Source: Nothopassalora personata
Lineage: Eukaryota > Ascomycota > Dothideomycetes > Mycosphaerellales > Mycosphaerellaceae
NCBI GenBank assembly: GCA_033816765.1
Contig: CM066295.1
Location: forward strand, 3,224,001 to 3,288,000
Direction: 5' to 3'
DNA length: 64,000 nucleotides
This document shows, piece after piece, positions 11,962 to 22,468 of this stretch; the stretch's first letter is position 1; the number at the start of each line of letters is the position of its first letter. A program made the position numbers and the translations under genes. The notes beneath the pieces are model-generated. The model saw only the letters and a list, made by a program, of their open reading frames with translations. It made no database searches and was not told where the DNA came from.

Positions 11962-13641
11962 ATGTCGGCCATTGAAGAGAAGCAAGGCATCAGCACGATC
12001 GACATGATCCAGGACAAGCACGTATGTAAAGACTCATGTGATGCCATGCGACTTCGTTGACAGCGACAACAGGCAGATGTCGCTGTAGTAAAGGTCGTCA
12101 AAGGCAGCGAGGCCTTCAACGCTGCACTGATCGAGGAACCAACACGACCCTGGCACTCTACGACGTGGCGCCTCATTGGCTGTCTCCTGCTGGGCTGCTT
12201 TTGCCAGACGATGAACGGCTTCGATGGATCTCTTTTCGGTGGTCTGACTGCGAACAAAGCGTTCCTTGCGTGGTTCGACGGCGCTCCTGATGGCCCATGG
12301 GCTGCAATCAACAGCGCGATGTACCAGATCGGCGGTGTGTGCGCGCTTCCATTCGTTGGACCTGCCATCGATACTTGGGGCAGAAAAGTTGGAATGCAAA
12401 TCGGTGCCTGGCTCATCATCATCGGAACAATCGTCAATGCTACGACTGTATATCACATGAACAGCGATGGACAACTGAAAGGCGGACGTTTTATCCTAGG
12501 ATTCGGCGTCAGTATCGTGTCCGCCGCGGGCCCGATTTACGTTGTCGAGACAGCTCATCCCTCGTGGCGCGCATTGATCACCGCCTACTGCAACACCTTT
12601 TGGTTCACTGGCTCCATTCTTTCTGCGGGGGCGGTGCGTGGCGGGCTCAACCTGATGGGAAACTCTTCCTGGCTCCTACCAATCTGGCTGCAGCTTGTCT
12701 TCCCAGCCTTGATCGCCGTCTTTGTATGGCTCATTCCGGAATCTCCTCGATGGCTCTATGTTAACGACAAGCGCGAGCGTGCCATGAATGTCTTGACTAA
12801 GTGGCATGGACACGGCAACCCGGATTCCGCATGGGTCAAGCTCCAGCTCAATGAGTACGAAGAGTTCTTGAACATCAACGGCGCGGACAAGAGATGGTGG
12901 GACTACCGCGCTCTGTTCGGTAGCCGAGCGAGCTGCTATCGTTTGGGTTGCAACATAGTCTTTTCGATCTTCGCACAGTGGGCTGGCAACGGCGTCTTGA
13001 CATATTTCCTGCCAGCTGTGTTGAAGACTGCAGGCTACACCCAGGATATCCAGCAGGCCAACATCAACCTCGGGTACGCTTGCTTCCAGTTCGCCTTCGC
13101 CTTGACCGGAGCTGCATTTGTCGAGCGCATCGGGCGTCGACCACTATTTCTGTTCTCCATGATTGGCTGCTGCATTGTCTGGATCGGCATGACGACTGCC
13201 GCTGGAATCTTCAACGAGGGTGGCAAGACCAATGGCAGTGCTGCTCAAGCGACCGTCGCCATGATCTTCATCTTCGGCGCCGTCTATTCCTTTGGTCTGA
13301 CACCGCTCCAGGCTCTGTACCCGGTTGAAGTCTTGTCTTTCGAGATGCGTGCCAAGGGGATGGCTTTCTCCAGTCTGGCTGTCAACGCTGGTGGTCTCCT
13401 GAATCAATTTGCCTGGCCCATCTCACTGGCAGACGTCGGCTGGAAGACCTACATCGTCTTCATTGTGTGGTGTGCAGTCCAGGCGACGGTGTTCTACTTC
13501 TTTCTCCCTGAGACTAAAGGACGCACCCTCGAGGAGCTCGACAGGATCTTCGAGGCCAGAAATCCAGTGAAGGCATCTCTTCAGCGCAAGAAGATTGCTG
13601 TTGCCAATGATGGCACAGTATTGGCCACCGAGGAGGCTTAA
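11962..13641 (+). CDS. MFS sugar transporter
   Basis: Exons 11962-12021 and 12073-13641, with a 51-nt GT-AG intron; 542 residues, normal for a 12-helix sugar porter. The spliced first exon adds a short cytoplasmic N-terminus ahead of the first membrane segment (WRLIGCLLLGCFCQTMNGFD). Family signatures are in order: WGRKVG in the loop between helices 2 and 3, PESPRWLY after helix 6, RIGRRPLF between helices 8 and 9, and PETKGRTLEELD after helix 12. The layout fits the lactose-permease/hexose branch of fungal sugar transporters at the plasma membrane. The substrate cannot be read from sequence. It lies about 0.6 kb upstream of the ACP-thioesterase on the same strand; a shared role is possible but not shown. 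Confidence 0.9.
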
Positions 13642-14278
13642 GAGCAGTGCTCGATGGTTGATGATTTCATGATTGATTCGCGACAGAAAGGTCGTTCAGT
13701 GATGCCAGTGAGTAGCAGAACTGGCAGATGACTTCGCGTGCTTCTTTGAGGCCACAAGGGGGTGCATATACAATAGGAGAAGGTCAATCCTTGCCAGACA
13801 CGTCTCGTCTCGATTCTCCAGCGGCTTGCTTACCTTGTGACAGCAGCGGTGATCTGTATGTGGTGTAGAGCGTCCGGTAAGTCGGACCGTCGTTCCAGGC
13901 GGCCTAGAATGGTACAAACCATTAATCGACTGACAGTCTCATGCTCTGCGTTTGGGGTCGTAGCGGCATGGCCAAAACGGGCCCTGCCGCGATCATCACT
14001 GACAATGTGTCGACTTTCATTCGGTCGATCGTGCGGGACAGCTCCACAAACGCACAGAAGGCCGACGACGGTGAGGCACGTTTCCTCTCCTCGTTGCTGA
14101 ATGGCGTACGCCACTCGACATTCGATCGAAATTAGGTAGAGGGACTACTCTGTTCGTGAGGCCGAGCCAGAGATCTATTTTCGTCACCTCAACGGATCTA
14201 TCTCTTCCGGGTCCCAATGTCAAACTCCGAAGACTGCTTTTCGTCGTCCATCTCTCCCTCATCAACAACGCTCAAATC
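13642..14278. other. intergenic region between transporter and thioesterase
   Basis: 637 nt with no supported gene. It should hold the 3' end of the transporter transcript and the promoter of the thioesterase. I see no confident TATA box or regulator site. Confidence 0.5.
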
Positions 14279-15428
14279 ATGGCATCTGATGAACAAATTG
14301 ACCAGTGTATGCAAATCATCAGCGAAGCCATCTCCCTCGAGCCCGAAGAACTCCCAGACCACGAAACCTGGCAATTCCTCGGCCTCGGCAATCTCTTGGC
14401 AACGGCGACCGTCTCGGACATGGAGAAGCAAGCCGGCGTTGACGTTCCTGGCGATCTCTTTACGAAGTATCCCACAGTGGGAGCGCTGAAAGCCTTCCTT
14501 CGAGGCGAGGGCAGACCGGTCACTGCGGTGCACTCCCTATCGCCTGATTATGGACCGGAAGATCCCTGGAACGGCATCCCGAAGCCGAAAGTGCCGTTGA
14601 GTGTCGTGTTGCAAGGAAAGCCCGAGGCGGCAAGGACTGTAATCTTCTTGTTCCCGGATGGCAGTGGCGCGGGCACGTCGTATGGTACGTTGCCAGACGT
14701 TGGCGATGATGTCTGTCTCGTTGGGCTGAACTCGCCGTTTCTTCGGCAGGCGCAGAGTTTCACGTGCTCGATTGAGCGCATGGCGCGACTATGGCTTGGT
14801 GAAGTTCGAAAACTGCAGCCGAAGGACAAGTCGTATGTTCTCGGAGGATGGTCGGCTGGTGGGTACTACTCGTTCGAGGTGGCGAAGTTGCTCACTGCCG
14901 CTGGGGACAAAGTCGAGAAGTTGATTCTCATTGATTCGCCGTGTCGGCTGGTGTATGAAGCGCTGCCGGAACACGTCGTGGCTGAGCTTACTCGGAAGCG
15001 TCTCATGGGTGCGAGTGGGGAGCGGAAGGCGCCGGAGTGGTTGGTGCAGCATTTCACGTCGACTGTGTTATCGGTGGAGCGGTATCTGCCTACTCCGCTG
15101 CCGAAGGAACATGTGCCGGCCTGGGTTCACTTCATCTGGGTCAAGGAGGGTTTGGTGAAAAGTGTGGCCGAGTCTGGCCTGAGGGTAGATCTCAATGTCA
15201 AGGTCACAAGATTCTTGCTTGAGCCACGAGGCAATCTGCAGGGCGAAGGTTGGGAGAGACTGTTGCCCGGCACACAGTACACGTACGACTACATGACGGG
15301 CAACCACTTTCAAATCACTCAGACGCCTCATGTAAGACTCATTTGATTGCTATATCGCTCAAACCGCTGACGTTGTATTGCAGGTCGAAAGCTTGGGTCA
15401 ATTGCTTCGGAAGGTCACCAACCTTTGA
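14279..15428 (+). CDS. free-standing ACP-like/thioesterase didomain protein with inactive ACP
   Basis: Exons 14279-15331 and 15384-15428, with a 52-nt GT-AG intron; 365 residues. Residues about 5-75 align with the acyl-carrier domain of non-reducing polyketide synthases (YPTVGALKAFL at the end), but the phosphopantetheine motif 'LGVDSLL' is LGLGNLL, so Asn38 stands where the essential Ser should be. Residues 118-365 form an alpha/beta-hydrolase thioesterase: FLFPDGSGAGTSY, nucleophile Ser192 in GGWSAGG, Asp219 in LILIDSP, and His343 in GNHFQI. The triad looks intact. In non-reducing PKSs this pair sits at the C-terminus and releases or cyclises the chain; here it is a separate small protein. 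No PKS lies in the window. It may act in trans on a PKS or as a hydrolase, with the ACP serving only as a docking or structural part. Confidence 0.85.
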
Positions 15429-16527
15429 GCAGCCACAAGTGATACATGCGCGCAGCCAGTCTGTAAGGTAGCTCACGTTCAGGCTTGGAGAGACGACCTC
15501 TACGACATGTGGCATCATGTAAACTCCAAGCATACCGCCAAAGCTTGTATTGATCACCTGTGTCTATGAGATGGAGACCAGATGCTACTGCCTTTGGCGT
15601 AACAGTCATTCAAGCCTTAGGTCGTCCGATACTATCGATCTGTTTAAAATTTGGCAGCCTGCTGCGTATACTGCAGCCCGCTTCTGTCTTCTCTGTCTGC
15701 CGCCTCCAATAACTTACTCAGCCAAAGCCTCTTCCTCCTCCGCCTTCTTCTCCTTCCTCTTCGCCATAGCGTCCGCAATACCCAGTGTTATTTTGTTGGC
15801 GGACTCTAGATGTTGTCGTTTGAGCGCGCATGAAGGTGTCAAACACGGAAAGTACATTTCGCTTTTCGCAAACCGGGTGGGTGCAGATGCAAATAAGCTT
15901 CCAGAATCCCGGTTACGTCCGTGCGTGATAGTATGTTCTGCAGAGTGAATGCCTAAGTCATCTCATACTCATCAATCTTACTGATGAAGCCACCATAGCC
16001 GGTCCGTACCTCCTACCCTGCAACCTCACTTCACCTCCGCGTTGTACGTGACTTGCTCTTCTGTCGATGCTTCGACATCCTGGCAGTACAGTCGCTCCTC
16101 TTATTCATTATCTTCCTGTTCTTGTCCATGCGGTATACAAAGCCCATACCTCTGCACAGCACTCTAGCAATTCCTCCGCCAACGGATTCACTCGGCCGTT
16201 CCAAGCCACAAGCGTTAGTTCGCTTCCCTGGACGACAGAATCACACTCTAATTTGAGGGCGGCCAGGATTCAATGTCGGCCATGAAATGGTATCTATTAT
16301 TATACACTGGTCTTCTTACCTTACACATTCGGCGCTTGAGTCTCACAAGACTTTTCTGTTCGCATTCGCACTTACAGCAGTCATTACGCTCAACGCCAAC
16401 CCTCATGCAAGATGCCATATCGTAAGAGCGCTTCGCGTCAGCGCTCGTCGATCGGTTGTTGTATCCTGAAAGCAGGAATCTTGGAAGGACCTGGTTTCAC
16501 AAAGTCTCGCTGCCCAGGACCAGCGTT
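15429..16527. other. intergenic region
   Basis: About 1.1 kb. Apart from the small minus-strand frame listed at 15714-15857 I see no gene, repeat or RNA. Confidence 0.5.
15714..15857 (-). CDS. possible small ORF or last exon, Lys/Glu-rich C-terminus
   Basis: A 47-codon minus-strand frame from ATG at 15857 to TAA at 15714 ends in a basic-then-acidic helical stretch (AMAKRKEKKAEEEEALAE). The composition is unlike surrounding noncoding DNA and could be the last exon of a small gene whose upstream exons I cannot define. No family recognised. It may be chance. Confidence 0.2.
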   Translation of the reverse strand: MYFPCLTPSCALKRQHLESANKITLGIADAMAKRKEKKAEEEEALAE

Positions 16528-17591
16528 CTACTCTGGCACTTTCTTCCCAGCGAAAGCCGGTGGTCCAGTTCCGCTTCGTGCTCGCCTTTCGCGTTCGCCG
16601 AGACCGCCTTCTGGGACTTTGATCCTAAGTGGTCTTGGTCCACTCTCGAAGCGACCGCTCGTTGCGCGCTCCCATTCGCTTTGTCCATCCAGACCTTCCT
16701 CTTTACCTAGCCAGTATCGCTTGCTCGGGAACGAGATCATGATCCTTCCGAGCTTGCCTCTCCAGCCCGCGCCTTCTTCGCGTCCTTCTCGAAATGGAGA
16801 TTCTGCCGTCGTTCGATCGCTGGAATCGGTATAGTCGCCGTCTTGTGCGGATGTCGAGGCAACGTATTGTCGCAGTATCGATCGTGCGTATGACATGACG
16901 ATGATGCAGAAGTAGACTCTGACAATTGTGAAAGTCGCCAGAAGGGCAATGCTCGTCATGCTGTCGCTCTGCAGTACTGCGCTGCCAAGGCCTCCAGCGA
17001 CGGGCGAGTGTCCGTACGCGATCGCATCTTGACCGGCGAACAGTCCATTCGCTGGCTGCGCGATCACATCTACTCGTGTCACGTTCTTCTCTGGGTCCGT
17101 GAAGCCCGCAGTCTCATCCATCGTGTTACTTCCCAATGCGCCTCCTCCGATGGGGCTATCCTTACCAGGCTCTTGCAGATGTTGTTCCAGGAGCAAGAAC
17201 CACCCTGTCCCAAACAGCACCGTGTAAATTGAGCTGATGACCATGTCAATCACATAGACGTACGCCAGCGCGACATTCTTGAGGGGGTGGTCGGGTCTTC
17301 GGATGCTGGGCATCAGCCACGTGATCAGGCCAAGGACCACTAAGCAGTAGATGTAATGCGATAGTTGCAGCGGGTTGAGGTGGTAGCCCGTGAAGATGGC
17401 GAGGATGCCGTAGAAGCCGGTGACTTTGTTGATGAGGAGCGTGAAGTTGATGAACTCGGTGGCTGTGCGGAGGGAAATGAAGTGGAGGAGGCTCTGTTGT
17501 GTGGTATGTTATGTTAGTATGCGGATTGAACGACTATGATATGGCTGTGACGGACCCTTGGCTTCGGAAATCGCAGCACCGTCGGCGCCAT
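16528..17591 (-). CDS. KEI1: inositol phosphorylceramide synthase regulatory subunit Kei1
   Basis: Minus strand: exon 1 17591-17556 (12 codons) and exon 2 17493-16528, 333 residues. The 62-nt intron has a GTCCGT donor and a perfect TACTAAC branch site. After splicing the N-terminus reads SLLHFISLRTATEFINFTLL then NKVTGFYGILAIFTGYHLNP, the conserved start of Kei1 (DUF1753). Four hydrophobic segments are visible: about 15-35, 42-60, 72-100 and 200-225, the last followed by MSYARSILRQYV, also typical. The C-terminal third is hydrophilic and Arg/Gly-rich, with KRYWLG. In yeast Kei1 pairs with Aur1 in the Golgi and is needed for sphingolipid head-group transfer. The fungal form is longer than the yeast protein. 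Confidence 0.87.
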
Positions 17592-17727
17592 GGTAGGATA
17601 TGAGATGTTGTTGTTGTCAGCGCGAGGCGTCAGGCCTTCTCAGCGTTGCTATCGTCGTCAAAACCCTTCGTTAGGTCGGATGCGCCGCGGATGTAAAGTC
17701 GCCGATGGAGTGCCCGGTATATACGCA

Positions 17728-17760
17728 GGTGGTGGTGGTGGTGGTGGTGGTGGTGGTGGT
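17728..17760 (+). repeat. (GGT)11 microsatellite
   Basis: Eleven uninterrupted GGT units, about 140 nt upstream of the KEI1 start on the opposite strand. It lies in intergenic DNA; the poly-Gly frame it creates is not supported as a gene. Confidence 0.95.
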
Positions 17761-18111
17761 TCAGTAGTCGGTGACTTTTGGTTGGTGTCTATGGCCTCGG
17801 TCGCTGTTATTTCTTTCATCGGGGTGATCGGATCCTGGCGGCTCCGCCGAGCTGGGCTTCGAACCGCCGACTGCCGTGGCTGACTTGGCGTTCAACATCG
17901 TCGTTCCTCGCAACATCTTTCCACACCACCACTACTTAATCTTCTCATTGGTTTCAGCACTACGAAATGAACTGTGCTCTTGTGCCTCGAAGGGTTTGTT
18001 TGCGCTGAAACCATTGATCTCCTCATACCATAGCACTATGGCTTACGGACAAAGCATAGCTCAAACTTAGCTCCATTCAACAACAGTGATATCGGTTCAG
18101 CAACACCTTGA

Positions 18112-18414
18112 TTGTTGCCGGTGGCATGTAATTGTGAACGGCACCTCCTCCATTCTCATCCTCCTCTTACACCATCCAAACCATCATCAACCACGGGAAA
18201 GGAATCACTCGTGGCCACCCTGTTTTCACGCCTCCTGCAAGCACTGCCGCTTGTCCATACCACGCCGAAAGAGCACGTCCAGTCCCAGAAATGCCGCCTC
18301 CTCGCCCTCCCTGCTGAGCTGAGGAACCTCATCTGGCACTTTATCTCCATCGAAGCACCTCCAGTGGAGATCTTGGTAAAGGATGTTCCCAACGTGCTCA
18401 ACACCTGCAGGTAA
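18112..18414 (+). pseudogene. 2EXR-domain N-terminal fragment
   Basis: The frame ends with RLLALPAELRNLIWHFI and PNVLNTCR, the clear first half of a 2EXR domain (LPAELRN.I ... LL.TCRQ). It lacks an in-frame ATG and stops at 18414 exactly where the conserved Gln after TCR is expected. A GT donor sits there (TGCAG/gtaaac), but neither nearby acceptor restores a recognisable continuation. Best read as a truncated relic; a gene with an undetected first exon is less likely. Confidence 0.45.
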
Positions 18415-18668
18415 ACGCGTGAAGATATGAGTCTGATATTTTGTGACTCAGAACGACCTCGTGCGGGACACCGTGGCCTTCTAACTCTAGCTCCGCAGTG
18501 TAATGGTGAATGGTGCAAAGATGCAAGATTGGAGAGCTGACGCTGCTATTTGGAAAGACGGCGATATGGTGACACAATTTTTGCATATCTACTTTGTGCC
18601 AAAGGCGTACGTCAGCTACTTTTTTCGACGCACTCTGCCCACAGTCAGATCATGACCCAGACCACCAT

Positions 18669-20114
18669 TCACTTCCTGAAACTGGAGACTCCGCGACAAT
18701 CGAGCTTTCCAAACATCGCTTTCGTCCTCTGCCAGAACCCACACCTTTTCTGTTCCATCACTGTTGGAGTCCTAAGCAAAGAATCCCTTGACCACGTTGA
18801 GACTCTCTCAGAATCGCCGTGCTGTTGCTGCCGTACTGCTTTGCCACCAATCACCATCAGTCTCACTTCTTGACTAAGCGGTCCTCTCAGAGTAGATTGC
18901 GTGGACAACACTTCTGCAAGTCTTTCATCTTGCGACAATGGCATCCCAAATGTCTCGGACCTACGCGGAGAGCGGCGCGCTTGAGATGCGTGACCTGCAC
19001 TGAGCATAGACGCTTTCGAGCTGCGGGACGAGATGACTAGGGCGATGGATGCTGTCTGGAGGACGGGCTCATCGCCATGATCGTCGGGGTCAAAATTGAA
19101 GGAACCCGAGATGGAAGTGTTCGCCAGGCCAGACGACGGGTACGTATATCTCGTGATGCCGATTGAAGAGCCCGGACTTCTGCTACCTTCGCCGGAGGAT
19201 CTGTTATACTTGCTGATGAGATCGGCGAACGAGCTGAGGCTGTCAGTCGACATCCAAGTCCAAGGAGATGCGTTAGCGCACTGGGCCCCGCTGATCGAAG
19301 AGGTGGAACCGCTGTGCTCGTCCCTTGCTGTGTCGGCTTTCGGGACGACGTACACAGTACCTCTTGGGCTGCTCGTCTGGTCTCTATCCCGCGGCGACGA
19401 CCCCATATACCAGCTGACGGCAGTGAACGTATCGACGGAAACCGGCGACTCACCAAGCTCACCCATCCACCGCTGATTCGCCTGAAGCCGCGCATGGTAG
19501 CGACGACTATTATTCAACGACCCATGCGCCTCCACCACCTGCCTCCACGGGGCTTCCACGATCCCCCCATCACTCAGAATCGTTGTCGGCGACACCGGGA
19601 CTTCGAACAACGTCGCTCCCTTCTTCCACTCAACCTTCCTAAACACACTGGCATCAAGCGGCGTCAAATTCCGCTCTACAAGCCACTCCTCATTCGTCTG
19701 CCGCTGTGCTTCGAGCCTCTGCTGATTCGCTAGGGATCCTTGCCAGCCGTTTGCATCGCAAAGACGACCGTGGTCTGTCTCGCGGTTCCATAGTCTGCGT
19801 TTGAAGAGGAGACCGTCTGGTGGGGAGCTGAGAGTTATCTTTGCGTGGGTGATGTTGCTTCTGCTCGTGAGGATGGCAGGTGGCACGCCTCTGAGGGCTT
19901 CGCTCCATGTGATGTCGAAGTAGTCACTTTCGTCTGTTCCGGTGCGGTTGGAGGCATCGGGTGTGTTTGAGGGGAGGCTGGGCTTGCTGACGGACGACTC
20001 GAGGGTGTCTGATGGATTGTGGAGGTCATGTTGGCGCTGTTGTGTGGACTTCCGGTGGTGAAGATTCTGTTCTGCGTGGCGTACAGTGATGTGGTGAGCT
20101 TTGCCGGAAAGCTT
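18669..20114 (-). CDS. Ser/Arg-rich protein of unknown function, start uncertain
   Basis: Minus-strand frame open from about 20114 down to the stop at 18669. The coherent part begins near DYFDITWSEALRGVPPAI (about 19922) and continues for over 400 residues. No in-frame ATG exists before the upstream stop, so a first exon is missing. One model that fits is ATG at 20360 with exon 20360-20300 joined to 20008, which keeps the frame, but its intron is long (about 290 nt) and the donor weak. The N-terminal half has a globular look (Trp-rich: LFKRRLW, ANGWQGS, VEWKKGATLFEV). The C-terminal half is Ser/Arg-rich and probably disordered. No signal peptide, membrane segment or known domain recognised. 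Confidence 0.6.
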   Translation of the reverse strand, partial: KLSGKAHHITVRHAEQNLHHRKSTQQRQHDLHNPSDTLESSVSKPSLPSNTPDASNRTGTDESDYFDITWSEALRGVPPAILTSRSNITHAKITLSSPPDGLLFKRRLWNRETDHGRLCDANGWQGSLANQQRLEAQRQTNEEWLVERNLTPLDASVFRKVEWKKGATLFEVPVSPTTILSDGGIVEAPWRQVVEAHGSLNNSRRYHARLQANQRWMGELGESPVSVDTFTAVSWYMGSSPRDRDQTSSPRGTVYVVPKADTARDEHSGSTSSISGAQCANASPWTWMSTDSLSSFADLISKYNRSSGEGSRSPGSSIGITRYTYPSSGLANTSISGSFNFDPDDHGDEPVLQTASIALVISSRSSKASMLSAGHASQARRSPRRSETFGMPLSQDERLAEVLSTQSTLRGPLSQEVRLMVIGGKAVRQQQHGDSERVSTWSRDSLLRTPTVMEQKRCGFWQRTKAMFGKLDCRGVSSFRK

Positions 20115-20819
20115 TCACTGCTTTGTAGCATGTGGAGGTCTACTCTTCACGGCTGTAAGTGCTCATGAGGTGGTATGTATTGGATGTGGGAAGTGACTTG
20201 CAATGCCATTGTGCGGAATTGACAATGGTGTTGTGTACGGGAGATATAGTGAATGAAGGCTGCTTTGTTCTGTGAATGACATTGTGAGGAATAATTCACC
20301 TTGCATTATACTGAACACGTCGTAGAAAGGCGTGTCGCGAAGTTGAGACGGTGCAGACATGAATGCTTGCCATCGGTTGCTGCGCCATCCACCTCTGCGC
20401 GTGACATGAGACTAGCACCGCGATCCTGTTCTGTTGTAGCCTTAGCAGCGAGGTGGCTTAGCAGGACCAAATACTCGAACAATTCCTGTGAGAGGCTCAG
20501 AACCACGAAATACCCATGCAACAGCTTTGATTGCAGAGACTTCGGATCAAGTCGCCCCGGGGCATACTGTATAGTATATTGTAGGCTATATACAATCGTG
20601 CGGTCATTTTCGTGCCTCCTTCGTGTCAAGACAGCACAAAAAAGCAACAAAGAAAGCCGCGAGGCAGGATTGTGTTCGTCGTTCAAAGAAGCACAATATC
20701 CCTACACTTTGGCTGGGTAACATGGGGCATTTCGTGCCAGAGGCTAGTTGCTGATACATCCGTGTTGGACGGTCGACGTGACCGATGGGATGTTTGTAGT
20801 GGATGGGGAGCTGTCGAGG

Positions 20820-21002
20820 TCATTTGCCCGTAATGTGCTTTGGATCGACTTCTGGCTCAGTAGGAGCGCCGTGATTGTGTTGCTTGTCGAACTGTTTCGG
20901 GTTTGCTCGTGGAGTGAAGCGGCGAGTGGCTCCGAAGAGGGCGGCTGCTGCGCCAATGCCGGCGACAGTCAGGAAGAAGACGTTTTTGCCCTCACTCGGC
21001 AT
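20820..21002 (-). CDS. 60-residue single-span membrane protein
   Basis: ATG at 21002 to stop at 20820. A hydrophobic segment (VFFLTVAGIGAAAALFGATR) follows a short charged start and is followed by a hydrophilic, His/Pro-rich tail. Size and layout suit a small organelle or inner-membrane protein with one span. It is divergent from the 21230 gene, sharing about 230 nt of promoter region. A longer start at 21089 exists, but its N-terminus looks noncoding. Family not recognised. Confidence 0.5.
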   Translation of the reverse strand: MPSEGKNVFFLTVAGIGAAAALFGATRRFTPRANPKQFDKQHNHGAPTEPEVDPKHITGK

Positions 21003-21229
21003 TTCTGGGATGATGTCGGTGGTGATGGCGATGAGAAATGTTGGACAATAATATGGGAGGAAGTGATGATATTGAGGCACGTGGCGCATAGAGGTGAATG
21101 CTCCTCCTACGCGAGTATGTCGTCACCACACACGTAGAGCTACTCCGACCTCAAACCCGCATAGCATACATAGCATGTAACAACCACAGTGCAACCTCAT
21201 CTCCTTACTACACCATCCACACCGCCAAG

Positions 21230-22468
21230 ATGGTCCTCGAAGAAGCCACCACCACCACCACCGCCTTCTCCTCCTCCGAACCCCAATCCTCCTTTTACTC
21301 CAACGACTCCGTCCCCTCCTCATCGCCAGACCTCTACTCCGGCGACCGCAACCCTCAGATCCTCGAAGCCCGCTCATCCAACTACGTTACCGTGGCACCG
21401 GGCGTCTACGTCAGACTCGATACCCTGCCCCAACCCCCCGTGTGGCGTCACTCTGCCAGCTTCAGCAAAGCACTCATTGAATACTGTCAACATTGCAGCG
21501 CCCTCCTCCAGCGCCCTGTCCGCCAAGAAGAAGCCGACGCCTTAGCCTACCACTTTGCCCGCGCAGTTCGAACAGCATCCTATGGTCCGCCTGTGGGTGC
21601 TCTCGCAGCCATTGGTTTTTGGTATAGAGGCCTCGCGGACGAAACCTTCAGATTCCCCGGCTACACCCCAAACAAAGAATGGTTCACGCCCGACAGGTTC
21701 GGGAGTGCCAAAGGAGTGTCTGCAAGGACCGCATGGCATTCAATGCGCTTAGGCGCGTACGGTATAGTCGGAACGGTGGTGGGGAGTATATTGATGTGGT
21801 CGTATGCGTTGACCTCGAGCAGTGTGAACAGGTTGATGGATCCGAGGTTGAAAGAGTTGGGAGAGACGATCAAAGAGAGGGCGAGGAAGGGCAAGAGTGC
21901 GGAGCCCTTTAATGTAGGGCAGATGGCGGGTGGGAGGGAGGTTGATCAGACGGGTGGGCAGAGGCAGGGGGAGACGTATGACATGGCGAGGCAGAGGAGG
22001 GTCGTGCAGAGGACTGCCAGGGAAAGGAATGCACAGAGTGGTGGGACTGTGGATGATGCGAGTCCCACGGGTGGCATGTTCATGAGTGACTATCAAGAGA
22101 ACGAGACACCGAGTGATTCAGGTGTTATGAGCGATGGGCATGTGAAGCAGAGGGATAGTCAGGTGAGGTTCGAAGAGGCAAAGAGAGAGGCGCAGCAAAT
22201 CAGAGACGATGGGGTCGGAGCTGCGCCGAAGTCTTCTGGTAGTGCATGGGAGCGGCTGCGACAGCAGGCTAGTTCTGGTGGACCAGGACAATCGTCCGCG
22301 ACAAGCAGCAGAGATGCATCGTCAACTGGCGACAGCTTCATGTTCTCGCAAGCGGAGGAAGACAGACAGCTGGCGCGCATGGAGCAGCAAAAGCGATTCG
22401 ACCAAAGAGTCGAGCGAGAAAGAGAAGGCAAAGACTTTGGATCTCAATCAGAAAGCTGGCGGAGATAG
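21230..22468 (+). CDS. membrane-anchored fungal protein of unknown function
   Basis: Single exon, 412 residues. ATG at 21230 is in a good context (CCAAGATGG); the frame upstream of it reads as untranslated leader. The N-terminus is Thr/Ser-rich and disordered. Residues about 50-215 look globular, with a hydrophobic stretch at GPPVGALAAIGFWYRGLA and a clear membrane segment at MRLGAYGIVGTVVGSILMWS. The rest is a long charged tail rich in Gln, Arg, Glu and Ser that ends in coiled-coil-like repeats. This suggests a membrane protein with a large soluble C-terminal domain, perhaps mitochondrial, but I do not recognise the family. Confidence 0.75.
   Translation: MVLEEATTTTTAFSSSEPQSSFYSNDSVPSSSPDLYSGDRNPQILEARSSNYVTVAPGVYVRLDTLPQPPVWRHSASFSKALIEYCQHCSALLQRPVRQEEADALAYHFARAVRTASYGPPVGALAAIGFWYRGLADETFRFPGYTPNKEWFTPDRFGSAKGVSARTAWHSMRLGAYGIVGTVVGSILMWSYALTSSSVNRLMDPRLKELGETIKERARKGKSAEPFNVGQMAGGREVDQTGGQRQGETYDMARQRRVVQRTARERNAQSGGTVDDASPTGGMFMSDYQENETPSDSGVMSDGHVKQRDSQVRFEEAKREAQQIRDDGVGAAPKSSGSAWERLRQQASSGGPGQSSATSSRDASSTGDSFMFSQAEEDRQLARMEQQKRFDQRVEREREGKDFGSQSESWRR

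Noticed and set aside
11962..15428. A biosynthetic gene cluster formed by the transporter and the ACP-thioesterase
   Set aside because: Only two genes, about 0.6 kb apart, with no synthase, tailoring enzyme or cluster regulator nearby; adjacency alone is not enough.
17728..17760. Possible CRISPR-like or minisatellite array
   Set aside because: Simple trinucleotide repeat; no spacer-repeat structure anywhere in the window, as expected for a fungus.
17590..17883. Plus-strand frame with ten consecutive Gly
   Set aside because: It is only the GGT microsatellite read as protein, upstream of and opposite to KEI1; no domain or good start.
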